This document shows, piece after piece, positions 1 to 5,073 of a stretch of DNA of 5,073 nucleotides (the first letter of the stretch is position 1; each line of letters opens with the position of its first letter). This stretch comes from an uncultured Bacteroidota bacterium (lineage in GTDB: Bacteria > Bacteroidota > Bacteroidia > Flavobacteriales > Flavobacteriaceae): NCBI GenBank assembly GCA_902610105.1, contig CACLUN010000050.1:1-5073 (forward strand), given 5' to 3'. Below the pieces are notes generated by a model. It made no database searches and was not told the origin of the DNA. It saw nothing but the letters and a program-made list of their open reading frames with translations. A program made the translations under genes and the position numbers.

Positions 1-356
1 TATTGGTTAATGTAAACAACACGCTTAATACCAGATTGATAAATCAATTTACTACATTCCGTACAGGGTGACAAAGTAACATAAAGGGTTGCTCCAATGC
101 TAGATTGAGTTGAAGCTGCAACTTTCGTAATAGCATTAGCCTCAGCATGTAGAACATACCACTTTGTGTAGCCTTCATCATCCTCGCAACTATTATCAAG
201 TCCAGTAGGTGTTCCATTATATCCATCTGAAATAATCATTCTGTCTTTTACAATTAAAGCTCCTACTTGTCTTCTTTTACAATAGGATAACTTAGCCCAC
301 TCAGTTGCCATTTTTAAATAAGCCTTATCATACTTTAACTGTTTTTTATCAATCAT
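1..356 (-). CDS. dCMP deaminase (deoxycytidylate deaminase family), C-terminus cut off by window edge
   Basis: Predicted cytosolic zinc enzyme that deaminates dCMP to dUMP, supplying the precursor for thymidylate synthesis. I translated it by hand from the ATG at 356-354; 118 codons are visible and the frame stays open to base 1. The zinc/catalytic signature is intact: HAEAN at residues 70-74 (zinc His70, proton-shuttle Glu72) and PCTEC at 97-101 (zinc Cys98 and Cys101). Upstream, Cys26, the VGALIVKD stretch (31-38), GYNGTPTG (45-52) and Cys57 fit the dCMP deaminase branch rather than tRNA or cytidine deaminases. Family members are usually about 140-160 residues, so roughly the last 25-40 are missing. 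It is the third gene of a minus-strand operon, starting 4 nt after the HupE-like stop codon, with no Shine-Dalgarno. The family assignment is strong; allosteric control by dCTP/dTTP is known for some members but cannot be judged here. Confidence 0.95.
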   Translation of the reverse strand, partial: MIDKKQLKYDKAYLKMATEWAKLSYCKRRQVGALIVKDRMIISDGYNGTPTGLDNSCEDDEGYTKWYVLHAEANAITKVAASTQSSIGATLYVTLSPCTECSKLIYQSGIKRVVYINQ

Positions 357-360
357 ATTT

Positions 361-930
361 CTAAATAAATATTAATATAGTTAATAAACAAACTATAATA
401 GAAATTAATCGAACGTAATTTTTTCTAAAGCCAGAATTAATAAAAATTAGAATTGAATTTAAAATCAAAATTGAAGTTGCTATTAAAATTTGCGCTGTTT
501 CAACTCCAAATGAAAAACCAATCAATGCTACTAAATCAATACCATCATTAAATGTTATTTGATTAAAAAAGTTTGCAAAGCCAAATCCATGAATTAAACC
601 AAAAGATAAAGCAATTAATATTGTTAAATAATTAATTTTTTGAGTGGACTTTAAAAAAAATAGATTTGTTAAAGCAGAAATAATTATAGTAACTGGAATT
701 AAAAACTCGATGATATCAGCATCTGGTTTATATATGTTGTATGAGGAAATTAGCAGAGACAATGAATGGCCGATAGTAAAAAAAGTAACAATCCAGAATA
801 ATTTTTTCCAGCTTTTAAATGAGTAAACAACTGAAATTGAAACAAGAAATAGTAAATGGTCATAAGCACTTATATCCATTATATGGCTGAATCCAATTTC
901 TAAATAAAAAATGATTTGATCTAAATTCAT
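361..930 (-). CDS. HupE/UreJ-family (UreJ_2 type) integral membrane protein
   Basis: A 189-residue, very hydrophobic protein with about six predicted membrane segments. Motifs of the HupE/UreJ_2 family appear in order: HIMDISAYDHLLFL at 16-29 (an H-x7-DH arrangement), FTIGHSLSL at 51-59, IEFLIP at 74-79, FGLIHGFGFA at 110-119 and FGVETAQ at 141-147. HupE and UreJ proteins of hydrogenase and urease operons are nickel permeases or accessory proteins, and the membrane-embedded His/Asp/Glu residues would suit metal binding. The shorter Bacteroidota version has no settled substrate, and no urease or hydrogenase gene is visible here. The start overlaps the stop of the TerB/J-domain gene as ATGA (927-930), with AGAGGA just upstream as a possible ribosome site, so translational coupling is likely. 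The stop lies 4 nt before the dCMP deaminase start. Family is confident; metal specificity is inference. Confidence 0.88.
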   Translation of the reverse strand: MNLDQIIFYLEIGFSHIMDISAYDHLLFLVSISVVYSFKSWKKLFWIVTFFTIGHSLSLLISSYNIYKPDADIIEFLIPVTIIISALTNLFFLKSTQKINYLTILIALSFGLIHGFGFANFFNQITFNDGIDLVALIGFSFGVETAQILIATSILILNSILIFINSGFRKNYVRLISIIVCLLTILIFI

Positions 931-1628
931 ATTCCTCTTTGTTTTTTAATATTTTCATATGCAGCTTGAATTTTAGAAAACTTTTCTTTTGCTGCCTTCA
1001 CATATACTTCTCCTAAATTTTGAACTTTATCAGGATGATGTTTTTTTGCTAACTCTCTGTAAGCTTTTTTCAATTCATCATTAGTGCAGTTTTTATCAAT
1101 TTCTAAAATTTTATAATCGGAATCTGAAGATTTGAAAAACATCGCCTTAATACTTTCAAAATCTATTCTTGAAATATTTAGATATCTAGTGAATTCTACT
1201 AACTTCTCAATTTCACTTTTTGAAACACTACCATCAGCCTTTGCGATATTAAAAAGAAAATGAATCAATTGAAGCCTGGTTCCATAAGTTGTTCTCTTTA
1301 AGAAAAAACTACATATTTTTTCAGCAGAAATATTTCTTTTATCGATATTATTATTGAATTGTTTAAATAAAACTTCAGCTCTAGCTTGACCATATACTGA
1401 AATAAAATAATTTCTAACATATTGAAGCTCCTTTTGGGAAACATTTCCATCAGATTTAATTAAGATAGATGCTAAAGCTAAAAGATTTAATTCAAACTCC
1501 TTTTTAATATTATTTCTGATTTTTATGAAACTATTTTTATCTATTTGATGTCCAATAAATAAACCGATAAAAAATCCAGGTAACCTAAAAATATAAAACC
1601 CAAAAATTCCTAAAATCCACTTGTACAT
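927..1628 (-). CDS. DjlA-like membrane-tethered co-chaperone (TerB domain + C-terminal J domain)
   Basis: A 233-residue protein with three parts. Residues about 4-29 form a glycine-spaced hydrophobic segment that looks like a single N-terminal membrane anchor. Residues about 40-165 form an all-helical TerB-like domain with two related acidic turns, KSDGNVSQKE (58-67) and KADGSVSKSE (130-139). Residues about 170-230 form a J domain with the diagnostic HPD at 198-200 inside KKHHPDK. This order matches DjlA, which recruits DnaK through the J domain at the cytoplasmic face of the inner membrane; E. coli DjlA is somewhat longer. The gene would often be labelled a TerB-family tellurite resistance protein, but the fusion makes a DnaK co-chaperone role likelier. 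It is first in the operon with the HupE-like and dCMP deaminase genes. No Shine-Dalgarno is visible; an exact TAAATTTG element lies just upstream. The client protein is unknown. Confidence 0.88.
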   Translation of the reverse strand: MYKWILGIFGFYIFRLPGFFIGLFIGHQIDKNSFIKIRNNIKKEFELNLLALASILIKSDGNVSQKELQYVRNYFISVYGQARAEVLFKQFNNNIDKRNISAEKICSFFLKRTTYGTRLQLIHFLFNIAKADGSVSKSEIEKLVEFTRYLNISRIDFESIKAMFFKSSDSDYKILEIDKNCTNDELKKAYRELAKKHHPDKVQNLGEVYVKAAKEKFSKIQAAYENIKKQRGI

Positions 1629-1639
1629 AATATGATATT

Positions 1640-1647
1640 CAAATTTA
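1640..1647 (-). promoter_or_regulatory. Candidate Bacteroidota -7 promoter element (TAAATTTG) for the DjlA-like operon
   Basis: On the minus strand, TAAATTTG is an exact match to the Bacteroidota sigma-ABfr -7 consensus TAnnTTTG. It ends 11 nt before the ATG at 1628, implying a leader of only a few nucleotides. I see no good TTTG/TTG -33 element at the expected distance, so this is a consensus match only, in AT-rich DNA where chance matches occur. Confidence 0.4.
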
Positions 1648-1672
1648 CAAATGTCAATTAATAGTTCTTTAC

Positions 1673-1680
1673 TATATTTG
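1673..1680 (+). promoter_or_regulatory. Candidate Bacteroidota -7 promoter element (TATATTTG) for the bacilliredoxin gene
   Basis: TATATTTG matches TAnnTTTG exactly and ends 14 nt before the bacilliredoxin ATG at 1695, giving a predicted short leader. No clear -33 TTG is present. Together with the opposite-strand TAAATTTG at 1640-1647, it makes the 66-bp gap 1629-1694 look like a back-to-back divergent promoter region. Confidence 0.45.
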
Positions 1681-1694
1681 AAAAAATAAAAATT

Positions 1695-2102
1695 ATGTAT
1701 CCAGAAGAAGTAGTAAAGCCAATGAAATTAGAATTAACATCTAATGGATTTGTAGAATTATCAAATGATGATGATATCAAAAAATTAATTGATGATGATA
1801 CATCAGTGATAATGGTAAATTCTGTTTGTGGTTGTGCTGCAGCTAATGCCAGACCTGGAGTTTTAATGTCATTAAATAATGAGAAAACTCCAAAAAATTT
1901 ATACACGGTTTTTGCCGGAGTTGATAGGGAAGCTACTAACTCAGCTCGTGAATTAATGTTCCCTTTTCCTCCATCATCTCCATGTATTGCATTATTTAAA
2001 AATGGAGAGCTAGTCCACATGCTTGAAAGACATCATATTGAAGGAAGAGAAGCTAGTTTAATTTCTGAAAACTTAAAACAAGCTTACAACGAGTATTGCT
2101 AA
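1695..2102 (+). CDS. BrxA/BrxB-family bacilliredoxin (YphP/YqiW family, DUF1094)
   Basis: A 135-residue cytosolic thioredoxin-fold protein of the bacilliredoxin family, which in Bacillus removes bacillithiol from S-bacillithiolated proteins. Family landmarks are all present: VVKPMKLELTSNGF near the N-terminus (6-19), the active site VNSVCGCAA at 41-49 with Cys45 and Cys47 in the family's CxC form, ARP at 52-54, TVFAGVDREAT at 71-81, PPSSP at 92-96, RHHIEG at 112-117 and a terminal Cys135. Length is normal for the family, and the start is fixed by the family-typical N-terminus. Two oddities are Cys97 directly after the conserved proline, where I recall a serine in the B. subtilis protein, and two Asp triplets (25-27, 33-35). 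No Shine-Dalgarno is present. It is a single gene, divergent from the DjlA-like operon and convergent with the kinase. Family is near certain; the bacillithiol substrate in this organism is inference. Confidence 0.95.
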   Translation: MYPEEVVKPMKLELTSNGFVELSNDDDIKKLIDDDTSVIMVNSVCGCAAANARPGVLMSLNNEKTPKNLYTVFAGVDREATNSARELMFPFPPSSPCIALFKNGELVHMLERHHIEGREASLISENLKQAYNEYC

Positions 2103-3593
2103 CTAGTCTGAAACAGGTAATTCAATTTTAAAAATAGTACTACCCTTTTTTGAAATAAAATCTATATTTCCGTTATAGTTAGTAACGAGGTTTTTTATTA
2201 TGCTAAGTCCTAACCCCATACCTTTTGATTTGGTTGTAAATTTAGGTTCAAATATTTTTTCCTTTATAGTTTTTGGAACACCGGCTCCATTATCCTGGAT
2301 TTCTATAATTGCCTTTTTTCGGAGTTTTTTAATACTTACAATAATTTTTGGCTCTTTAATATTTTCAGTTGCTTGAATTGCATTCTTAACCAAATTGGTT
2401 ATGATTCTAATTAGATTAGTTCGATCAATTTTAACTTTAAGACTTTCAATTTTAGATTTGAAATCTATACTATTTTCTTTAAAAATTTCAAGCGCTAATT
2501 TTGTTGTTGAAACAATGTCTATATTCTCATTTTTTTGTGCAGGCATTTCAGCAAAATGCGAAAACGCTGTTGAAATTGAACTCAGCACATCTATTTGTTG
2601 GACTAATGTATCACTAAAATCCTCCATTTTTTCTTGGATTTTGTGATCATTGGGATTGAACTTAAGTTTAAAATTTTGAACACTTAATTTCATTGGAGTA
2701 AGTGGATTTTTGATTTCATGTGCCACTTGCTTAGCCATTTCTCTCCAAGCTAACTCTCTTTGAGATCTCGATAATTTTTTAACATTTTGATCAATCTGAC
2801 TAACCATATTATTATATGAGCTGACGAGTGTAAACATCTCTTTACTAGAAACGCTGGTTCTAATTTTCTTGTTTAATTTATCCAATCTCATTTGTCTCAT
2901 TTTTTTAACTAATTCTGAGATTGGGTTAGTAATATAAAGTGAAACAAAATATGATATGATGATGGCTAGAACAAATAATAGAATATATACCTGAGCAATA
3001 TTGATTATAAAAGATCTAATCTCGTAGGCATTTAATTTATCATCATCAACATATGGCAGATTTAATATCCAAATTGGTTTACCATAAATATCTAAGATAT
3101 AAGAGAAAGATGATCGAATCAATTGATTTTCAGATTCATTTTTTTTGACAAGTTTTGAATTAGCTGAAGAGCCCAAATCATCAATCAATAATTCATCTAA
3201 TTTAATTGTAACATTATTATCAACTGTTGAGCCAATCAAAGTTCCATCTAGGTCATATAAACTAAAATTAATATTTTGAACATCTGAAATCTTAAAAATT
3301 TCATCTTTCAAATCTTCATCTAAGACCGTACTAATATTTATACCAACATCAGGTCTGCGATTGAACAGATAAGATAATTGATTGTCTGGTTGCAAAGATT
3401 TTTCATTAAAGAGTATATTAAAAGCTCGTTGAAGTTGAGCTTCTTTTCTCTCCAATCTTAACTCATGATAATACAATGAATTATCACGAATTTGAAAACT
3501 AGTAGTAATCCCAATTAATAAAAAGGATACAAAAACTAGTAGAATCATAGCAAAGAAGATTCTAGTTCTCAATAATAAATATGGCTCCTTCAT
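2103..3593 (-). CDS. NtrY-like HAMP sensor histidine kinase
   Basis: A 496-residue inner-membrane two-component sensor. Layout: membrane segment 1 at about 11-32; an extracytoplasmic domain of about 160 residues (33-193) containing FSLYDLDGTLIGST (110-123), which recalls Cache/PAS-like sensor folds; membrane segment 2 at about 194-221; and a HAMP region at about 222-275. The kinase core is intact: H-box AHEIKNPLTP with phospho-acceptor His292, N-box NLVKNAIQA with Asn404, G1 box DNGAGVP (434-440), F-box IFEPKFTTK (447-455) and G2 box GMGLGL (458-463). The H-box with a preceding WREMAKQV resembles NtrY kinases of the nitrogen-regulation type. No response regulator is encoded next to it in this window, so its partner and signal are unknown. 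Its TAG stop directly abuts the bacilliredoxin TAA stop. A 21-bp inverted repeat lies 3 nt upstream of the start codon. Confidence 0.93.
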   Translation of the reverse strand: MKEPYLLLRTRIFFAMILLVFVSFLLIGITTSFQIRDNSLYYHELRLERKEAQLQRAFNILFNEKSLQPDNQLSYLFNRRPDVGINISTVLDEDLKDEIFKISDVQNINFSLYDLDGTLIGSTVDNNVTIKLDELLIDDLGSSANSKLVKKNESENQLIRSSFSYILDIYGKPIWILNLPYVDDDKLNAYEIRSFIINIAQVYILLFVLAIIISYFVSLYITNPISELVKKMRQMRLDKLNKKIRTSVSSKEMFTLVSSYNNMVSQIDQNVKKLSRSQRELAWREMAKQVAHEIKNPLTPMKLSVQNFKLKFNPNDHKIQEKMEDFSDTLVQQIDVLSSISTAFSHFAEMPAQKNENIDIVSTTKLALEIFKENSIDFKSKIESLKVKIDRTNLIRIITNLVKNAIQATENIKEPKIIVSIKKLRKKAIIEIQDNGAGVPKTIKEKIFEPKFTTKSKGMGLGLSIIKNLVTNYNGNIDFISKKGSTIFKIELPVSD

Positions 3594-3596
3594 AAA

Positions 3597-3617
3597 TGAC
3601 TATATCTAAAATAGTCA
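3597..3617. repeat. Inverted repeat in the divergent kinase/serine hydrolase gap (possible operator)
   Basis: Perfect 7-bp arms TGACTAT (3597-3603) and ATAGTCA (3611-3617) flank a 7-bp spacer. The element lies in the 75-bp gap (3594-3668) between the divergent kinase and serine hydrolase starts, 3 nt from the kinase ATG. It could be a binding site for a dimeric regulator, or a weak hairpin in the kinase mRNA leader covering the translation start. The rest of the gap is AT-rich and shows no exact TAnnTTTG match on either strand. Seven-bp arms can occur by chance in AT-rich DNA, though the central GAC/GTC pairs make it less trivial. Confidence 0.45.
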
Positions 3618-3668
3618 AAATCAAAAATTATTCCACTTAATATTTTTTATTTTAATACATTAGAGCAG

Positions 3669-4832
3669 ATGAAGAAAAGAACAATTTTAGTTTTTATATG
3701 TTCAATATTTATATGTCTTGGAATTATTTTCAAATCAGAAACTATTTACCTGTACGACTTGGTAAAAATAATTGTAAAAATTAAAAGAACTACTGCAGAT
3801 ATTACGGACTACAAGTATTTTGATAATATTACTATTCCAAAAAGCAATAATCCAAAATCATGGCCCATTCATGATAGTTATAATAATATAAATCCCACAG
3901 AAAAATTAGATAGCATTCATTCTGCATTAGGAACTGTAGCTTTTTTAATAATTAAAAATGATTCTATATGGCACGAAAAATATTATGAAGGCTATAACGA
4001 AAATTCACTTAGTAATTCTTTTTCAATTTCAAAAAGTATTGTTGCTGCAATTATGGGTAGAGCAATAATGGAAGGATATCTTTCTGGATTAGATCAAAAG
4101 GTTGGAGATTTTATTCCAGAGTTTAGCTCTGGCTTATCCAGTAACTTGACAGTCGGAGATTTGTCAAGTATGTCTTCTGGTATGAAATGGACAGAAGATT
4201 ATAAAAATATTTTTGGAGTAACTGCAAGAGCATATGTTGGAACTGGACTAGAGGAACTTATAAAATCAAGGCCTATTATATCACAACCCGGAAAATCATT
4301 TAAGTATTTGAGTGGTGATACTCAATTATTAGCAATGACAATAGAAAAGGCGTCTGGGAGAAAAATATCCGACCTTGTTTACGAATGGTTTTGGGACCCA
4401 ATGGGCGCGGAGAATGATGCTCTTTGGCAAGTAGATAATTCTAAAACTAACACGGAAAAAGCTTACTGTTGCTTTAATTCCAATGCGAGAGATTTCGCAA
4501 GATTTGGAAAACTTTTTAAAGATAATGGAAATTGGGAGGGAGAAACTCTTTTGGATTCATCATTTACAAGAGTAGTTACGTCCCCAAGATTTAAGGAAAG
4601 TCCTCACTACGGATATGGTTTTTGGATAGGAAAATACAACAGCATGGATTTTTTTGCTATGAGAGGTCATCTTGGCCAACATGTATTTGTTTTTCCAGAT
4701 CAAAATATCATGATTGTTAGATTGGGTAAACGACAAGACAAAAAAACTGAAAGAGAGATATATCCAAAAGATCAACAAATTTATCTTGAGGAAGCATTCA
4801 ATATGTTAAAAATATATTTTGATGAAGTCTAA
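3669..4832 (+). CDS. Membrane-anchored serine hydrolase, beta-lactamase/class C-like fold (PF00144)
   Basis: A 387-residue protein with an N-terminal hydrophobic segment (about 5-21) behind a KKR start, consistent with a signal anchor; no lipobox is evident. The rest matches the class C beta-lactamase-like hydrolases, a broad group including esterases, D-aminopeptidases and 6-aminohexanoate-oligomer hydrolases. Catalytic motifs: SISK at 119-122 (nucleophile Ser119, Lys122), YLSGDTQLLA at 213-222 with Tyr213 as the likely general base, and GHLGQ at 333-337 in the third-motif position. SSMSSGMKW (166-174) and the YGYGFWIG stretch (314-321) are also typical of the family. The motifs do not predict antibiotic resistance; an amide or ester hydrolase acting in the periplasm is more likely. 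The gene ends inside the ABC ATPase gene (11-nt overlap), so the two are probably co-transcribed. The substrate is unknown; peptides or muropeptides are a context-based guess. Confidence 0.9.
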   Translation: MKKRTILVFICSIFICLGIIFKSETIYLYDLVKIIVKIKRTTADITDYKYFDNITIPKSNNPKSWPIHDSYNNINPTEKLDSIHSALGTVAFLIIKNDSIWHEKYYEGYNENSLSNSFSISKSIVAAIMGRAIMEGYLSGLDQKVGDFIPEFSSGLSSNLTVGDLSSMSSGMKWTEDYKNIFGVTARAYVGTGLEELIKSRPIISQPGKSFKYLSGDTQLLAMTIEKASGRKISDLVYEWFWDPMGAENDALWQVDNSKTNTEKAYCCFNSNARDFARFGKLFKDNGNWEGETLLDSSFTRVVTSPRFKESPHYGYGFWIGKYNSMDFFAMRGHLGQHVFVFPDQNIMIVRLGKRQDKKTEREIYPKDQQIYLEEAFNMLKIYFDEV

Positions 4833-5073
4833 ATTAATCTCAGTTAATAACTTAAAAGTATCATCAAAAAATAAAAACTTAGTTAAAGGAATTTCATTTG
4901 ATCTTCACAAAAATGAAATTCTTGGAATTATTGGTGAATCAGGCAGTGGAAAATCATTAACTGCTCTGAGTATTTTATCACTTGTAAAATTCAAAGGGCT
5001 TAATCAGAGTGGTGAAATTTTTTATGCTGATGAATTAATAGATAAAAATAATCAGTATAATATTATTAAGAAT
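4822..5073 (+). CDS. OppD/DppD-type ABC transporter ATP-binding protein, truncated by window edge
   Basis: I translated this by hand from the ATG at 4822-4824. The frame is open through the last base, giving 84 codons. It shows the N-terminal part of an ABC nucleotide-binding domain: LISVNNLKV (5-13), a strand leading to VKGISFDLHKNEILGIIGES, and the Walker A motif GESGSGKS at 38-45. The phrase GESGSGKSLTALSIL, followed by a SGEIFY strand (63-68), is typical of the oligopeptide/dipeptide (Opp/Dpp) importer ATPases. The signature motif, Walker B and C-terminus lie beyond the window. The start sits inside the serine hydrolase gene and overlaps its last 11 nt in another frame, pointing to translational coupling. 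In Bacteroidota such proteins are often double-length OppD-OppF fusions; that cannot be seen here. ABC ATPase is certain; the Opp/Dpp subgroup is likely. Confidence 0.9.
   Translation, partial: MKSKLISVNNLKVSSKNKNLVKGISFDLHKNEILGIIGESGSGKSLTALSILSLVKFKGLNQSGEIFYADELIDKNNQYNIIKN

Noticed and set aside
44..826. Short open frames at 44-226 (minus) and 644-826 (plus)
   Set aside because: The first is a shadow of the dCMP deaminase in another frame and the second is antisense to the HupE-like gene; neither has independent signals or motifs.
927..1628. Tellurite resistance function suggested by the TerB domain
   Set aside because: No other ter genes are present, and the membrane anchor plus HPD-bearing J domain fit a DjlA-type co-chaperone better.
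1658..2020. A 120-codon minus-strand open frame antisense to the bacilliredoxin gene
   Set aside because: It lies almost wholly opposite a gene with unmistakable family motifs, its translation shows no recognisable domain, and AT-rich antisense frames of this size are common.
2102..2152. ACTAGT (2102-2107) and TAGTACTA followed by CCC and a T run (about 2135-2151), considered as terminators
   Set aside because: Both are short continuous palindromes with no room for a hairpin loop, and the second lies inside the kinase coding region.
2395..2646. An 83-codon plus-strand frame inside the kinase gene
   Set aside because: It is antisense to the kinase catalytic core, with composition expected from the complementary strand and no start signal or homology that I recognise.
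4560..4778. A 72-codon minus-strand frame inside the serine hydrolase gene
   Set aside because: It is antisense to conserved hydrolase motifs, including GHLGQ, and shows no features of its own.
3669..4832. Antibiotic-degrading beta-lactamase
   Set aside because: The SxxK and Tyr motifs are generic for the fold. The YLSGDTQ and GHLGQ forms resemble esterase/amidase-type members rather than AmpC (YAN, KTG), and no ampR-like gene is adjacent.
1..5073. Mobile element, CRISPR array, tRNA/rRNA or phage defence cluster
   Set aside because: No transposase or integrase, no regularly spaced repeats, no RNA gene folds and no defence-associated domains were seen; composition looks even throughout.

Overview
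The window is an AT-rich (by eye around 30% GC), densely coding stretch that looks like a Bacteroidota genome, most likely a marine flavobacterium-type lineage. This rests on three things: almost no Shine-Dalgarno sequences, exact matches to the Bacteroidota TAnnTTTG -7 promoter element in the one divergent gap with clear signals, and the gene families present (HupE/UreJ_2 permease beside dCMP deaminase, BrxA/BrxB bacilliredoxin, NtrY-like kinase). The lineage is inferred; there is no rRNA or marker gene to prove it.

Layout. (1) 1-1628, minus strand: a tight three-gene operon read right to left. It encodes a membrane-tethered TerB + J-domain co-chaperone (DjlA-like), a HupE/UreJ-family membrane protein whose start overlaps the preceding stop (ATGA), and a Zn-dependent dCMP deaminase 4 nt further on. 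The deaminase runs off the left edge without its C-terminus. (2) 1629-1694: a 66-bp divergent promoter gap. (3) 1695-2102, plus strand: a bacilliredoxin with a CGC active site. (4) 2103-3593, minus strand: an NtrY-like membrane sensor histidine kinase, convergent with the bacilliredoxin with no base between the two stop codons. (5) 3594-3668: a 75-bp divergent gap holding a 21-bp inverted repeat next to the kinase start. (6) 3669-4832, plus strand: a membrane-anchored serine hydrolase of the beta-lactamase/penicillin-binding-protein fold. It overlaps by 11 nt the start of (7) an OppD/DppD-type ABC transporter ATPase (4822 to the right edge, truncated).

Functionally this is mostly core-type housekeeping: nucleotide metabolism, membrane chaperoning, thiol redox repair, two-component sensing and probable peptide handling. 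I see no mobile element, CRISPR array, tRNA/rRNA or defence island. The parts most worth a second look are the serine hydrolase/ABC ATPase coupling, the unpartnered kinase with its flanking inverted repeat, the HupE-like protein without urease or hydrogenase genes, and the extra cysteine in the bacilliredoxin. I found no convincing evidence of a wholly new system.
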